A DNA stretch of 64,000 nucleotides from Thalassotalea sp. HSM 43. Its GTDB lineage: Bacteria > Pseudomonadota > Gammaproteobacteria > Enterobacterales > Alteromonadaceae. This document shows positions 35,663 through 45,375 of this stretch, piece after piece. The stretch is from assembly GCF_004752005.1 (NCBI RefSeq), contig NZ_CP038493.1, forward strand, positions 2,938,302-3,002,301, read 5' to 3'. Below the pieces are notes generated by a model that saw nothing but the letters and a program-made list of their open reading frames with translations, searched no databases and was not told the origin of the DNA. The position numbers were made by a program, and so were the translations under genes. The first letter of the stretch is position 1. Every line of letters starts with the position of its first letter.

Positions 35663-36628
35663 TTACAATCGCACCATACGTTTTAACGAACGAAACTTTT
35701 CTTTGGTTAAGATTTTATTACCCAATGCCGTTAACATCGAGCCGGTTACCACCAGACAAGCACCGATATACGCCAAGCCGTTTAATTCTTGTGCAGAGAA
35801 CAGGTGTGGCCATATAGATTCAGCGATGGTCGCAAACAACACGGTTAATAATGGCGTAATAGCCAATACCGCACTTACTTTGCTGGCAGGCCAATACTCC
35901 ATTGCTTTGGCAAACGTGCCATAGGCCACTAAGGTATTAGCACAGCAAAACAGCAACAATAATAAAGCCACAATATTTAAACTACCGATATCCGCCGGTG
36001 CTGACAGTGGCAAAAAGAATAGGCTAGAGAAAAGATAGATAAACCACATGATTTGGTTTGAGCTAAAGTGGTTAAGCATCTTCTTTTGTAATATGGCGTA
36101 AATAGCCCAGGTCGATGAGGCGCCAAGCATAATAATAAAGCCAGTAATAAAGTCATCATTAGCAATATCTCCAGCTTGACTGAATTGCTGGTTAAAGAAC
36201 AACAATAAGCCACTGATCAAGACAACCGAACCGACCATTTGTCCGCGAGTAAAACTTTCCTTTAAAAACACAACAGAACCAATCAGCATCATAAACGGTG
36301 CCATTTGAATTAACATCTGCGCGGTTTCAGCAGGCACAAAGTACAGTGATGATAAATACAGTATGTAGTTTAGCGACAAAAATATGGCGGCAAAAAATAA
36401 ACGTTTAAACAAACCTTTGTTTTTGAAAATCGCCGTTGGGATATTTTTATTGTTGTACAATATGAAAGAAACAAAGACAGCAGCAAACAAAAAGCGGTAC
36501 ATAGTAATGGTATAAGAGTCCATTAATTGCAAAACGCTCATTAAGGCTAACGGCAGTAAGCCCCACATGACTGCGGTAACCAAAGCTAACAGCAAACCTG
36601 TCATGTTATTACTAGATGATGCCGACAT
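35663..36628 (-). CDS. EamA/DMT-superfamily permease, RarD-like
   Basis: A 321-residue inner-membrane permease with ten predicted helices in two EamA repeats (about 10-145 and 155-300). The start MTGLLLALVTAVMWGLLPLAL and the ratio of residues fit RarD or a close DMT relative. Substrate unknown; DMT permeases export metabolites or drugs. ATG 36628. It converges with the dioxygenase gene and is divergent from the rpsP operon. Part of the accessory block in the ffh-rpsP interval. Confidence 0.78.
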   Translation of the reverse strand: MSASSSNNMTGLLLALVTAVMWGLLPLALMSVLQLMDSYTITMYRFLFAAVFVSFILYNNKNIPTAIFKNKGLFKRLFFAAIFLSLNYILYLSSLYFVPAETAQMLIQMAPFMMLIGSVVFLKESFTRGQMVGSVVLISGLLLFFNQQFSQAGDIANDDFITGFIIMLGASSTWAIYAILQKKMLNHFSSNQIMWFIYLFSSLFFLPLSAPADIGSLNIVALLLLLFCCANTLVAYGTFAKAMEYWPASKVSAVLAITPLLTVLFATIAESIWPHLFSAQELNGLAYIGACLVVTGSMLTALGNKILTKEKFRSLKRMVRL

Positions 36629-36772
36629 CGATGTAGTGTCCTGTTAAAAGGGGATCTGTTAATATATAGGCTTAATTATGGATAAACCTGTAAACGGAGC
36701 GCGATTTTAGCGCAGAAATTGTGGTTTAGCCCGAATTTTTTGGAATAATTTAGTCGATTTTTTCTATTAAGG

Positions 36773-36800
36773 TTGCATTTTCCCTGTAAAAGCGTAAAAT
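36773..36800 (+). promoter_or_regulatory. Promoter of the rpsP-rimM-trmD-rplS operon
   Basis: TTGCAT (36773-36778), a 16-nt spacer and TAAAAT (36795-36800). Predicted start is near 36807, giving a leader of about 70 nt that begins with the hairpin at 36808. Confidence 0.65.
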
Positions 36801-36807
36801 CTGCGAG

Positions 36808-36834
36808 CTTTTCCAACCCTGTGGGTTAGGAAAG
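36808..36834 (+). promoter_or_regulatory. Stem-loop at the 5' end of the rpsP leader
   Basis: TTTCC-A-ACCC and GGGT-T-AGGAAA pair around a TGT loop with one internal irregularity. Located at the very start of the predicted transcript; may stabilise the mRNA or serve as a ribosomal-protein autoregulatory target. No protein partner is shown. Confidence 0.5.
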
Positions 36835-36876
36835 TGTCTGGAAAATTCGTTTTATAACTTACATATAGAGGACGGT

Positions 36877-37119
36877 ATGGTAACCATTCGTTTAGCTCGT
36901 GGTGGCGCTAAGAAGCGTCCATTTTATCAAGTAGTTGTCGCTGACAGCCGCAACTCTCGCGATGGTCGTTTCATCGAGAAAGTTGGCTTTTTCAACCCAA
37001 CTGCACAAGGCAACGCTGAGAAGCTTCGTTTAGACCTAGATCGTATCAACCATTGGGTTGGTCAAGGCGCTAACGTTTCTGATCGTGTAGCTAAGCTAGT
37101 TAAAGACGCGCAAGCTTAA
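36877..37119 (+). CDS. rpsP: 30S ribosomal protein S16
   Basis: Small-subunit ribosomal protein, 80 residues, starting [25 protein letters not shown], the unmistakable bS16 N-terminus, followed by [10 protein letters not shown] and [14 protein letters not shown] 36877 after TATAGAGGAC. First gene of the rpsP-rimM-trmD-rplS operon. Confidence 0.98.
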   Translation: MVTIRLARGGAKKRPFYQVVVADSRNSRDGRFIEKVGFFNPTAQGNAEKLRLDLDRINHWVGQGANVSDRVAKLVKDAQA

Positions 37120-37154
37120 TTAACTGGTCATTGTTGAGAGAGATTTAGATAAAG

Positions 37155-37676
37155 ATGGAAAACAACGTAATCCTTGGAAAAATTGGTGCCGTTTACGGTA
37201 TTAAAGGTTGGTTGAAGATTCATTCTTATACTGAAAATCCTGAAGCAATATTTGAATACAGCCCTTGGGTGTTAAATCTCAATGGCAAACAACTAAACGT
37301 CGAAATCAGTGAATGGCGCCGTCATAATAACGGTTTAATCGTCAAATTTGCTGATATTAGTGATCGCAATGATGCCCAGTTACGCACTGGTGCGGAAATT
37401 ACGGTAACAGGTGACGTTTTGCCAGAACTTCCGCAAGGCGAGTTCTACTGGCGTGATTTGATCGGTATGGATGTGGTTAATGAGTCGGGTTATAACCTTG
37501 GCAAAGTAACGGACATCATGGAAACCGGTTCTAATGATGTATTAGTTGTTAAAGCTAATCGCACTGATGCGTTTGGCAAAAAGGAACGTTTGATTCCTTA
37601 CTTAGAAGACCAAGTGATTAAAGATATTTCACTTGAGTCTAAACAGATTAACGTGGACTGGGACCCAGGTTTCTAA
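37155..37676 (+). CDS. rimM: Ribosome maturation factor RimM
   Basis: Binds S19 and assists 30S head assembly and 16S rRNA processing. The 173-residue protein has an N-terminal RimM domain ([22 protein letters not shown]) and a C-terminal PRC-barrel domain with [14 protein letters not shown] and the ending [19 protein letters not shown] 37155, 35 nt after rpsP. It ends 4 nt before trmD. Confidence 0.97.
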   Translation: MENNVILGKIGAVYGIKGWLKIHSYTENPEAIFEYSPWVLNLNGKQLNVEISEWRRHNNGLIVKFADISDRNDAQLRTGAEITVTGDVLPELPQGEFYWRDLIGMDVVNESGYNLGKVTDIMETGSNDVLVVKANRTDAFGKKERLIPYLEDQVIKDISLESKQINVDWDPGF

Positions 37677-37680
37677 CTCA

Positions 37681-38436
37681 ATGAGTGAAAGTAAATTACG
37701 GATAGAGGTGATAAGCCTGTTTCCAGAAATGTTTACTGCAATCACTGAGTCTGGGGTGACTGGTAGGGCGATTCGTAAAGGCCTGATTGATTTTAATTGT
37801 ATCAATCCTAGGGACTTTACCCATGATCGACATCGTACTGTGGATGACCGACCTTATGGCGGTGGCCCAGGGATGCTGATGATGGTTCAACCTTTACGTG
37901 ATGCGATTCATGCGGCCAAATCGGCAGCAGGTGATGATGCTCATGTGATTTACCTATCACCGCAGGGACGAAAGCTTGACCAGGCGGGTGTACGTGAACT
38001 GTCTCAACATAAAAAGCTGGTATTAATTGCTGGCCGTTATGAAGGGATAGATGAACGATTGATCGAGTCAGAAGTTGACGAAGAATGGTCAATCGGCGAT
38101 TTTGTGTTAACCGGTGGTGAATTGCCAGCGATGACCTTAATCGACGCGGTAGCACGATTTGTGCCCGGTGTATTAGGACACAATCAATCAGCTGAACAGG
38201 ATTCATTTTCTGATGGCTTACTTGATTGCCCACATTACACCAGGCCAGAGGTATTAGATGATAAGTCTGTACCAAAAGTGTTGCTAAGCGGTAATCACCA
38301 ACACATACGTCAATGGCGCATGCAGCAGTCATTACAGAGAACTTGGACTCGACGTCCTGAACTTTTAGAAAACCTAGCTCTGACTGAGGAGCAGGAGACA
38401 ATGTTAAAAGCCATTAAGGCCAAACATAACTCTTGA
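37681..38436 (+). CDS. trmD: tRNA (guanine-N1-)-methyltransferase TrmD
   Basis: SAM-dependent SPOUT methyltransferase that forms m1G37 in tRNAs, preventing frameshifting. From ATG 37681 it is 251 residues, the standard length; an upstream in-frame ATG at 37633 lies inside rimM and is not used. Motifs: ISLFPEMF near the start, [28 protein letters not shown], and [14 protein letters not shown], all parts of the trefoil-knot SAM site. Follows rimM by 4 nt in the conserved operon. Confidence 0.97.
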   Translation: MSESKLRIEVISLFPEMFTAITESGVTGRAIRKGLIDFNCINPRDFTHDRHRTVDDRPYGGGPGMLMMVQPLRDAIHAAKSAAGDDAHVIYLSPQGRKLDQAGVRELSQHKKLVLIAGRYEGIDERLIESEVDEEWSIGDFVLTGGELPAMTLIDAVARFVPGVLGHNQSAEQDSFSDGLLDCPHYTRPEVLDDKSVPKVLLSGNHQHIRQWRMQQSLQRTWTRRPELLENLALTEEQETMLKAIKAKHNS

Positions 38437-38472
38437 TCGGTTCGGTGTAATCTAGGAAAAAAAGGTAATATT

Positions 38473-38823
38473 ATGAGTAATATCATCAATGCTCTTGAAC
38501 AAGAGCAAATGAAAAAAGACGTACCAGCGTTCGGCCCTGGTGACACTTTAGTAGTTAAAGTAAAAGTTAAGGAAGGCGACAAAGAACGTCTTCAGGCTTT
38601 TGAAGGTGTTGTAATCGCTAAGAAAAACCGCGGTTTGCATTCTTCTTTCACTGTTCGCAAAATCTCAAACGGTGAAGGTGTAGAACGTGTATTCCAGACA
38701 CACAGCCCGTTAGTAGCGGAAATCGACGTTAAGCGTCGCGGTGATGTACGTCAAGCTAAACTTTACTACCTACGTGAACTTTCTGGTAAGAAAGCGCGTA
38801 TCAAGGAAAAGTTGGCTAAGTAA
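38473..38823 (+). CDS. rplS: 50S ribosomal protein L19
   Basis: Large-subunit ribosomal protein at the 30S-50S interface, 116 residues. Conserved [35 protein letters not shown] and the C-terminal [26 protein letters not shown] are typical of bL19. ATG 38473, preceded by AAAAAAAGG. Last gene of the operon, followed by a strong terminator. Confidence 0.98.
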   Translation: MSNIINALEQEQMKKDVPAFGPGDTLVVKVKVKEGDKERLQAFEGVVIAKKNRGLHSSFTVRKISNGEGVERVFQTHSPLVAEIDVKRRGDVRQAKLYYLRELSGKKARIKEKLAK

Positions 38824-38839
38824 TTTATTACTTACTCAT

Positions 38840-38869
38840 AAAAAAGGCTGCCCACGGGCAGCCTTTTTT
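38840..38869 (+). terminator. Terminator of the rpsP-rplS operon
   Basis: A perfect 14-bp stem AAAAAAGGCTGCCC / GGGCAGCCTTTTTT with a 2-nt loop, 17 nt after rplS. Confidence 0.95.
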
Positions 38870-39032
38870 GTTTCTGTAGTTATTTGCCAGTTATTTGCCA
38901 GTTATATGCGCACACAAGACTACCGAAATAGCGCCAGAATAACAGTACGAATGTTCGGAACTTGATTAGATTGCAATTCGCTCATTACAGCCTTTGAGTA
39001 TAACTGTTTGCCACAAACTCAATAACTAAACT

Positions 39033-39305
39033 CTATCGTAACTCTTCTATTTTTACTATCTTGCCTTGCTTTACGGTAAACACCATCGGCGCTTTATTAG
39101 GTAATGTGTAATACATTCTTTCGACTAACTCTTCAGAATCGCCTGAAATTTTTTCAGAACTTTTTGGCGCTCCACATCGTTCAAGCAACATAAATTTATC
39201 ATCTGAAACTCGTACAAATTTAGATCCGCATTGCACCGCTTTTATTGTCGCCGCTTGTACACTAAACACAAAAGTTGCTAATAATAATAAACTTATCGTT
39301 TTCAT
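39033..39305 (-). CDS. DUF2845 family exported protein
   Basis: A 90-residue protein with an N-terminal signal peptide (cut near VQA-AT, residue 18-19). The mature part has CGSKFVRVSDDKFMLLERCGAP, the pattern of DUF2845 (two Cys around a GDxxxxVLxRCG-like stretch), and ends in a short beta strand VFTVKQGKIVKIEELR. Periplasmic, function unknown. ATG 39305 follows AAAGGAA. Stands alone, convergent with rplS. Confidence 0.75.
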   Translation of the reverse strand: MKTISLLLLATFVFSVQAATIKAVQCGSKFVRVSDDKFMLLERCGAPKSSEKISGDSEELVERMYYTLPNKAPMVFTVKQGKIVKIEELR

Positions 39306-39743
39306 TCGAATTTCCTTTTATTTTTTTAGTTACTTGTTAGCTGCACTTGATAAAAACTGTGATGCTATTGATGTTCATCGCTTGAACTTACAGCTGTTAG
39401 CAGATAGTCGTCTGTTTTGTTATCTCGTTAATATTAAAGTTATTCAATTATAAATCAATGATTTATATAGGAGAATGGCGGGGGAGTTGGAGTGCATATT
39501 GCTCAAACAGCCTTCATAGGTACGTAGTTGCGTAATGCTGATATTTTGCAAAAATGTTAAATAAATAGATGACAGCGCTGTCATTTTGTGTTTTTATTTG
39601 TCCTATTAAGTCAATTCTATAGGCGAATTTGCGGAAAAGGTGTATAACTTAGACAGTAAGCATCTTGCCTTTTGGCCCTAATTGATAGTTAAATAAATTA
39701 GTTAAATAAAGTAAAAATTATTCTAATAAAACCAGGCAACACT
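39306..39743. other. Regulatory interval upstream of acs
   Basis: About 440 nt shared by the divergent DUF2845 gene and acs. It holds the perfect palindrome at 39569-39584 and a -10-like TATAAC at 39643-39648 preceded by TG. No gene or intrinsic terminator is convincing. Confidence 0.55.
39569..39584. promoter_or_regulatory. 16-bp perfect palindrome, LacI-type operator candidate
   Basis: ATGACAGCGCTGTCAT is a perfect 16-bp palindrome with the central CG step typical of LacI-family operators. It lies about 160 nt upstream of the acs start. From memory it resembles sugar-regulator operators (such as those of NagR in marine gammaproteobacteria); this match was not checked. Confidence 0.6.
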
Positions 39744-41684
39744 ATGAATCCATTACAAAAGTATTATCCAGTAAAAGATGTGGCAGCAAGCCGCAGTTAT
39801 CTTGACGCCGACACCTATAAAGCCATGTACCAGCAATCTATTGAAGATCCCGACGGTTTTTGGGGCGAGCAGGCGAAACAGCACATCGACTGGTTTACGC
39901 CGTTTGAGAAAGTCAGCTCAGTGGACTTTCATAGTGCCAATATTAATTGGTTTGAGGGCGGTAAATTAAACGTCAGCTATAACTGTATTGATCGTCACTT
40001 AGCCAGCAAAGGTGAACAAACAGCGATCATCTTTGAAGGTGACGAAGTTGATGATACTCGTCACATCAGTTACAACGAACTGCACCAACAGGTGTGTAAG
40101 TTTGCCAATGTATTAAAAGCTCGTGGCGTTAAAAAAGGCGACCGTGTTTGTATCTATATGCCAATGGTGCCTGAAGCCGGTTATGCCATGTTGGCTTGTG
40201 CTCGCATCGGCGCCGTGCATTCTGTTGTGTTTGGTGGTTTTAGTAGCGAGTCCATTAAGTCTCGCATTCTCGATGCGGATTGTCAGGTGGTGATCACCGC
40301 CGACCAAGGTGTTCGTGGTGGCAAAATTATTCCATTGAAAGCTAATGTTGATGCCGCTGTCGCCGATTGTGCCAATGTTCATTCTGTAATCGTTGTTAAC
40401 CGTACCGGCGCCGATGTTGCCTGGAATGATGATATTGACGTTCGTTACGATGACATTGTGAAAACCGTATCTGCAGAGTGCGAACCTGAGGTAATGGACG
40501 CCGAAGACCCGTTATTTATTCTCTATACCTCTGGCTCGACAGGCAGTCCGAAAGGGGTACTGCATACCTGCGGTGGTTATATCTTGTATACCGCGATGAC
40601 GCACAAATACGTGTTTGATTATCGTGATGGTGACATTTACTGGTGTACGGCAGATGCAGGCTGGATCACCGGTCACAGCTACGTGTTTTATGGGCCTCTT
40701 GCCAATGGCGCAACCACATTAGTCTTTGAAGGTGTGCCAACTTACCCTGATGCCTCACGCTGTTGGGATATGGTTGAGCGTCATAAAATCAATGTGTTTT
40801 ATACCGCACCTACTGCGATTCGCGCGTTAATGGGCTTAGGTGATGACTTTGTCAATGATAAAGACTTATCGTCTTTGCGTTTGCTTGGCACCGTTGGCGA
40901 GCCGATTAATCCAGAAGCATGGCATTGGTATTATGAAATTGTTGGTAAAGAAAAATGCCCAATTGTCGATACTTGGTGGCAAACCGAAACCGGTGGTGTA
41001 CTGATCACCTCTTTGCCTGGTTCTGCTGGCAGTAAACCTGGTGCCGCAGGCTTGCCATTCTTTGGAGTTAAGCCAGCCATTATCAATAAAGAAGGTGAGA
41101 TTCTTGAAGGTGAAGCCCGTGGCGGTTTGGTGATGTCAGGCAGTTGGCCTGGCCAAATGCGCACTGTGTATGGTGATCATCAACGTTTTCATCAAACCTA
41201 CTTTAGCCAATTTGACGGTTATTATTTTACCGGTGACGGCGCACAACGCGATAGTGATGGTTACTACTGGATCTTAGGTCGATTGGACGATGTACTGAAC
41301 GTATCTGGCCATCGCTTAGGTACTGCTGAAATCGAAAGTGCATTGGTGTTACACCCAGCTGTTTCAGAGGCGGCGGTTGTTGGCTACCCACATGATATTA
41401 AGGGCCAAGGTGTTTATGCGTATGTCACGTTAATGCAAGGTGAACAAGAAAGTGATGCGCTAATCAGTGATTTAAGAGCGTTGGTCGCAAAAGAGTTAGG
41501 CAGCTTCTCTAAACCTGATTTGATTCAATATGCGCCGGGGTTACCTAAAACACGCTCAGGTAAAATAATGCGTCGTATTTTGCGTAAGATTGCTGAGAAC
41601 GAGTTAACAAACTTAGGTGATACCACAACGTTAGCTGACCCGAGTGTTGTTGAAAACCTGATTGAACAACGTCTGATTCGTTAG
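39744..41684 (+). CDS. acs: Acetyl-CoA synthetase
   Basis: Converts acetate, ATP and CoA to acetyl-CoA via acetyl-AMP. The 646-residue protein is full length. Motifs: [16 protein letters not shown] (the P-loop-like adenylate motif), [46 protein letters not shown] and the C-terminal [12 protein letters not shown], whose Lys is the usual acetylation site. ATG 39744, in the context GGCAACACTATG without a strong ribosome-binding site. Monocistronic, with its own terminator. An upstream palindrome suggests carbon-source control. Confidence 0.96.
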   Translation: MNPLQKYYPVKDVAASRSYLDADTYKAMYQQSIEDPDGFWGEQAKQHIDWFTPFEKVSSVDFHSANINWFEGGKLNVSYNCIDRHLASKGEQTAIIFEGDEVDDTRHISYNELHQQVCKFANVLKARGVKKGDRVCIYMPMVPEAGYAMLACARIGAVHSVVFGGFSSESIKSRILDADCQVVITADQGVRGGKIIPLKANVDAAVADCANVHSVIVVNRTGADVAWNDDIDVRYDDIVKTVSAECEPEVMDAEDPLFILYTSGSTGSPKGVLHTCGGYILYTAMTHKYVFDYRDGDIYWCTADAGWITGHSYVFYGPLANGATTLVFEGVPTYPDASRCWDMVERHKINVFYTAPTAIRALMGLGDDFVNDKDLSSLRLLGTVGEPINPEAWHWYYEIVGKEKCPIVDTWWQTETGGVLITSLPGSAGSKPGAAGLPFFGVKPAIINKEGEILEGEARGGLVMSGSWPGQMRTVYGDHQRFHQTYFSQFDGYYFTGDGAQRDSDGYYWILGRLDDVLNVSGHRLGTAEIESALVLHPAVSEAAVVGYPHDIKGQGVYAYVTLMQGEQESDALISDLRALVAKELGSFSKPDLIQYAPGLPKTRSGKIMRRILRKIAENELTNLGDTTTLADPSVVENLIEQRLIR

Positions 41685-41708
41685 TGCTATATACGCTCGC
41701 TGTGTATG

Positions 41709-41738
41709 AAAAAACCGAGGCTTAGCCTCGGTTTTTTT
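41709..41738 (+). terminator. Bidirectional terminator after acs
   Basis: A perfect 13-bp stem AAAAAACCGAGGC / GCCTCGGTTTTTT with a TTA loop. It can also serve the convergent AraC gene. Confidence 0.93.
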
Positions 41739-41796
41739 ATGATACATGTTTTTCTTGCAGGCATTTTACATGCCTTTATCGATAAAATTCGCTGAT

Positions 41797-42774
41797 TCAA
41801 TTGCCAATAAGTGAGCGTCGATATGCCGGCGCCGTTGTCCCTGTCCATTTTTTAAAGGCTCTATTGAAGTTACTCAGATCGTTATAGCCGACTTGCCAGG
41901 CGATATCATCAATGCTGTATTGCGCGTCTGCTAATAACGCCAGTGCTGTATCGCGTTTTGTTTGCTCTTTGACGTCTTTAAAGGTGATATCTTTTTGCTT
42001 GAGGTTGCGCTGCAATGTGCGTGAGGTCATACCCAATCTATCGGCAAACCATTCGATACTAAACCAAGGCAGTGTCGCGTAGGTGCGAATTAATTTGACC
42101 ATGGCATCGTGCCAGTTTGGGGTGTTATTGACGACATTATGCAGCGGATAATCATCGTTCAGGTCAATGCTTATCGCGCCAAATAAATAACCAAATTGTA
42201 TCTCTGACTGCTTAAAGTGAATAGGTAACCTGTCTTGGTTTTTATCTGATGAGATCAGCTTAGCTTTGTCTGGTCGCCATGCTTGGCCTAAATATTTTCG
42301 GCAAAAGTTAATAAGCGCCAAGGTGCGAAACCACTCGGCTTGTTCAAATCCCGGTAGGGTTGGCCGATATGCGCTGCGATGGCATAACCAGCATTGTTGT
42401 TCAAATCGCTCGACCCATATGGTTACGTGGTTGCTGAGCTGAGGCATTTCATCGATTAGCGTTGATATGCCCTGAATTAATGATTGGCATTGGTCGAGTT
42501 TTTCATCCAACTCAACGGATAAATGACGAACCGTGACCAAACGGCCAACATCAATGGCAACTTGATAACCATAATGTCGATCGATTGCGGCAATAAAATT
42601 TAATAAGTCTCTGGTTGGTAACCAGTTATCCGTTGCCATTAAATCTAACGGCAACCGACACTCCTTTGCCAAAGCTTGCCAGTCGAGTTTATGGCGCTGG
42701 CAGTAGTCTATAAACGGCTTAATGTTAACCGTCGACGATATCAGCAATTGGCTCGTTGCAGCCGTGGATTTCAT
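41797..42774 (-). CDS. AraC-family transcriptional regulator (OruR/ArgR-like)
   Basis: A 325-residue regulator with an N-terminal arabinose-binding-type domain of the OruR class (about 25-205) and a C-terminal AraC double HTH (about 230-320) with WFADRLGMTSRTLQRNLKQ and IDDIAWQVGYNDLSNFNRAFKKWTG. I use ATG 42774, which has AAGGAG five bases upstream, over ATG 42792. It is divergent from the serine hydrolase gene at 42895, with a 120-nt intergenic region, so it probably activates that gene. Inducer unknown. Confidence 0.9.
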   Translation of the reverse strand: MKSTAATSQLLISSTVNIKPFIDYCQRHKLDWQALAKECRLPLDLMATDNWLPTRDLLNFIAAIDRHYGYQVAIDVGRLVTVRHLSVELDEKLDQCQSLIQGISTLIDEMPQLSNHVTIWVERFEQQCWLCHRSAYRPTLPGFEQAEWFRTLALINFCRKYLGQAWRPDKAKLISSDKNQDRLPIHFKQSEIQFGYLFGAISIDLNDDYPLHNVVNNTPNWHDAMVKLIRTYATLPWFSIEWFADRLGMTSRTLQRNLKQKDITFKDVKEQTKRDTALALLADAQYSIDDIAWQVGYNDLSNFNRAFKKWTGTTAPAYRRSLIGN

Positions 42775-42862
42775 ATAGCTCCTTGTCGACATATTCTGCC
42801 AAGCCAGATGTCAATGCATAGCAAATGTCGTGAAATGACCTAACGATATCAGTGTAGCTCAA

Positions 42863-42868
42863 TATAAT
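42863..42868 (+). promoter_or_regulatory. -10 element of the serine hydrolase promoter
   Basis: A perfect TATAAT without a recognisable -35 at 16-18 nt, as expected for a promoter activated by the divergent AraC regulator. Confidence 0.5.
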
Positions 42869-42894
42869 GTGCTCAACTTATTTAGGAGACCATT

Positions 42895-44268
42895 ATGAAC
42901 ATCAAACGTTTATCACTACTGACATCAATTATTGTCGCATCAAGCTCATTCTTTATTGTTAAAGCACTGGCTGAACAAAACCCAATGGAGGCAGCGCTGC
43001 AAGTCGATGGTGCCAAAGTCAACCTCAGTGTTGAAGCAGCAAAACATGCTTACACGCCAGAGTTTATTGATGCAGCACGTGCAAATTTCAGTAACTTTCA
43101 CTGGCAAATGGGTGGCGATCACGCCTTGTATTACAACATGCACATGAACGAGTTTATGCCAACGGCTATCGCCTCACCACATGTTGATTACAAGCCTTTG
43201 CCAAGAAACATTAATGCCGAACTTGACGATTTAAAAGTGCAAACCAGTGCTAAAGGCGAAATGACAATGGCACAGTACTTAGCTGATCCACAGTTTCGTA
43301 CCCAAGGCTTTATGCTCATTCACAAAGGTGAGGTGGTTTATGAAAGCTACCCGGGTATGAAACCAAGCGATCGTCATATCTGGACTTCGGCAGCAAAAAC
43401 CAGCGTAGGGCTAGTGGTCGCACAACTTGTCGATGAGGGTAAGATCGACCCACAAAAGCCGGTGCCGGTTTATGTACCGGAGCTTAAAGGCACGGTATGG
43501 GAAGATGTCAGGGTGTTAGATTTACTAAACCACACCACAGGTTTAGACAATGAAGAGACTTTGCAATCTATCTTAAATCCAGACTCCCCTGTGGTGCGCT
43601 TTTTTGCCGCTGGATTTGGTTCGCCAAGACATTCCACAGGACAAGTGGAAAGCTGGATGGATGTTGCTTTAGATACCGAGAAACTGCCCGGCGAAAAAGC
43701 AGGCGAGCATTTTCGTTACGCCTCATTGAACACCACGGTATTAACGCAAATGGTCGAGAATATTGAAAACACCAGCTGGGTTAAAGTATTTGAAGATCGT
43801 GTGTGGAGCAAAATGACCGCCAGACAACCGGCGTTGTTTAACCTAACACCAGATGGCATGGCGCTGCCTGTAGGCTTGATGTCTACCACATTGGAGGACA
43901 TGGCGCGTTATGGCACGTTGTTCACCCCAAGTTGGCCTGCGGTGGCCACTGAGCAAGTGGTATCGGCAGATGTGTTGCACACCATTAAAACAAGTGGTGA
44001 CGAGAAAACCCATGAAAATTCATCTAAACAGTTAAGTTCTGTCGGTATCTTCAATGAAATGACATCGTCACAGTCTTATCAGTTTGATTTTATTTTCGCT
44101 GATGGCGCCATTGGTAAAAGCGGCAACTTGGGGCAATTCCTATACATAGACTCAGATAGAGACTTTGTCGGAGTGGTGTTCTCAACCAATCCTTACCATT
44201 CGGGCTTTGGTGAAAGTAAGGCGCCAGCACTAATGCGCTCAGCAGCCAAACAACTCGCTGGTAAGTAA
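42895..44268 (+). CDS. Serine hydrolase, class C beta-lactamase family
   Basis: A 457-residue exported hydrolase of the AmpC/EstB-like penicillin-binding-protein fold. Signal peptide at about residues 1-27. Catalytic Ser165-x-x-Lys168 is in TSAAKTS, the Tyr of the YxN-type motif is Tyr275 in YASLN, and GAIGKSGNLGQF near the end resembles the third KTG-type motif. Substrate cannot be told: esterase, D-amino acid peptidase or carboxylesterase are possible, and resistance should not be assumed. ATG follows TTAGGAG. It is divergent from an AraC regulator and followed by an outer-membrane-type protein. Confidence 0.85.
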   Translation: MNIKRLSLLTSIIVASSSFFIVKALAEQNPMEAALQVDGAKVNLSVEAAKHAYTPEFIDAARANFSNFHWQMGGDHALYYNMHMNEFMPTAIASPHVDYKPLPRNINAELDDLKVQTSAKGEMTMAQYLADPQFRTQGFMLIHKGEVVYESYPGMKPSDRHIWTSAAKTSVGLVVAQLVDEGKIDPQKPVPVYVPELKGTVWEDVRVLDLLNHTTGLDNEETLQSILNPDSPVVRFFAAGFGSPRHSTGQVESWMDVALDTEKLPGEKAGEHFRYASLNTTVLTQMVENIENTSWVKVFEDRVWSKMTARQPALFNLTPDGMALPVGLMSTTLEDMARYGTLFTPSWPAVATEQVVSADVLHTIKTSGDEKTHENSSKQLSSVGIFNEMTSSQSYQFDFIFADGAIGKSGNLGQFLYIDSDRDFVGVVFSTNPYHSGFGESKAPALMRSAAKQLAGK

Positions 44269-44349
44269 GGCTCTTATCACCTTAGAACGTCAATTCTAAC
44301 CGTTATTTAACTCGCTTCAGGGACGAAGCACTTCTTAAGCTTTTTAATT

Positions 44350-45135
44350 ATGAAACAATTTACTTTATTGGTGCCTATGGCACTGCTTTTCGCTGCGCCT
44401 GTGTTGGCAACGCAAAGCAAGGAAATCGATCCCGCGGATGTGACTAACGTCTATACCCAAGGCGCTATTATGCTAAACGGCAGCTCTGATACGCAGCTGC
44501 AAGGGCAATTCTCTGGCAGTCTCGAAGATGGACGTCAATTTGCCCTGTTAGGCGAGCTAACGTTAACCGATGAACAAAACGTTGCGCAGCGCGACGATAA
44601 TGAGTTTGGCACGCGCTTTAGCGCTGGTCGTTTGCAATATTTTCATGTGTTTGATGCCAACAGTGAAGATATTCCCAAGGTCGGCATCTCTGTTGATTAC
44701 ATCAAAACCAATAGCGAGATAAAAACCGACTTATTATCAATTGGTGGTGTATTTGCCATTAATCCAGAGCACACCTCTGGTTTATTGCTATACCCAAGGT
44801 TTGGTCTAACCACAGGCACCATGAAAGTGAACGGTGTCTCCGACGGCTATGACGATGTCATGGGGTACTCTTTGAGTGTCATAAGCGCAAAATACCTTGG
44901 TACAAATGGCGCCTATGTAACGGTTGTCCCTGAGTGGCAAGACTTAACAGGTGATGATATCGACATGCACAGTTTATCGGTAAAAACCTCACTGAATGTG
45001 CCTTTAAATAAAGGCCGAAGTTGGTGGCTAAATACCCGCTACGATGTCAGTAAAACCGAAGTGGATGTATTCAATCGTAGTGTCCCAAGTGAATGGCAAA
45101 CCCAAGCCTGGATAGGTGTGCGTCATTACTTCTAG
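44350..45135 (+). CDS. Outer-membrane beta-barrel-like protein
   Basis: A 261-residue protein with a signal peptide (cut near VLA-TQ, residue 20-21) and many alternating strands. It ends in aromatic Phe (IGVRHYF), the C-terminal signal for Bam-mediated insertion. Strands such as GSLEDGRQFALLGELTL and WWLNTRYDVSKTEV fit an OmpA/OmpW-sized barrel of 8-12 strands, but no family is recognised. It follows the serine hydrolase by 81 nt, so the two could be one transcript under the AraC regulator. A hairpin without a T-run follows. Confidence 0.65.
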   Translation: MKQFTLLVPMALLFAAPVLATQSKEIDPADVTNVYTQGAIMLNGSSDTQLQGQFSGSLEDGRQFALLGELTLTDEQNVAQRDDNEFGTRFSAGRLQYFHVFDANSEDIPKVGISVDYIKTNSEIKTDLLSIGGVFAINPEHTSGLLLYPRFGLTTGTMKVNGVSDGYDDVMGYSLSVISAKYLGTNGAYVTVVPEWQDLTGDDIDMHSLSVKTSLNVPLNKGRSWWLNTRYDVSKTEVDVFNRSVPSEWQTQAWIGVRHYF

Positions 45136-45148
45136 TGAACGCATCGAT

Positions 45149-45189
45149 AAGTTCTCACCGGGCAATTATCTTGTTCAAGGTGGGAACTT
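45149..45189 (+). repeat. Stem-loop after the outer-membrane protein gene
   Basis: AAGTTCTCACC (45149-45159) and GGTGGGAACTT (45179-45189) form an 11-bp stem with one G-U pair and a 19-nt loop, 14 nt after the stop. No T-run follows. Confidence 0.6.
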
Positions 45190-45310
45190 ACCGGTAATTA
45201 ATCGCTTTTAAATGGGCATTTGTCGCTTTTGTTATAAAAGATAACAAATTGTTGAAAATTAGTACTTGCCAAACAGAAGCCATAGCTGTTACAAATAACT
45301 GCATAGGGCA

Positions 45311-45357
45311 GCAAGTAATCGCTGAAACCACAAAACAGCGGCCTTGCATTATTTTTT
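45311..45357 (+). terminator. Terminator-like hairpin upstream of the Tyr leader peptide
   Basis: GCAAG and CGCTG (45311-45323) pair with CAGCG and CTTGC (45336-45347), with a 4/2 internal loop; seven T follow after ATTA. It lies before, not after, the leader peptide, so it may end upstream transcription. The GGGCAGCAAG at 45306-45315 could instead pair with CTTGCCTTGCCC at 45448-45459. Confidence 0.5.
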
Positions 45358-45375
45358 TCTTTTTGCGATAAAAGT

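Noticed and set aside
45344-45372. TTGCAT-17-GATAAA as promoter of the aroF leader transcript
   Set aside because: Its start would lie at or after the leader peptide ATG, so the peptide could not be made from it; not listed as a feature.
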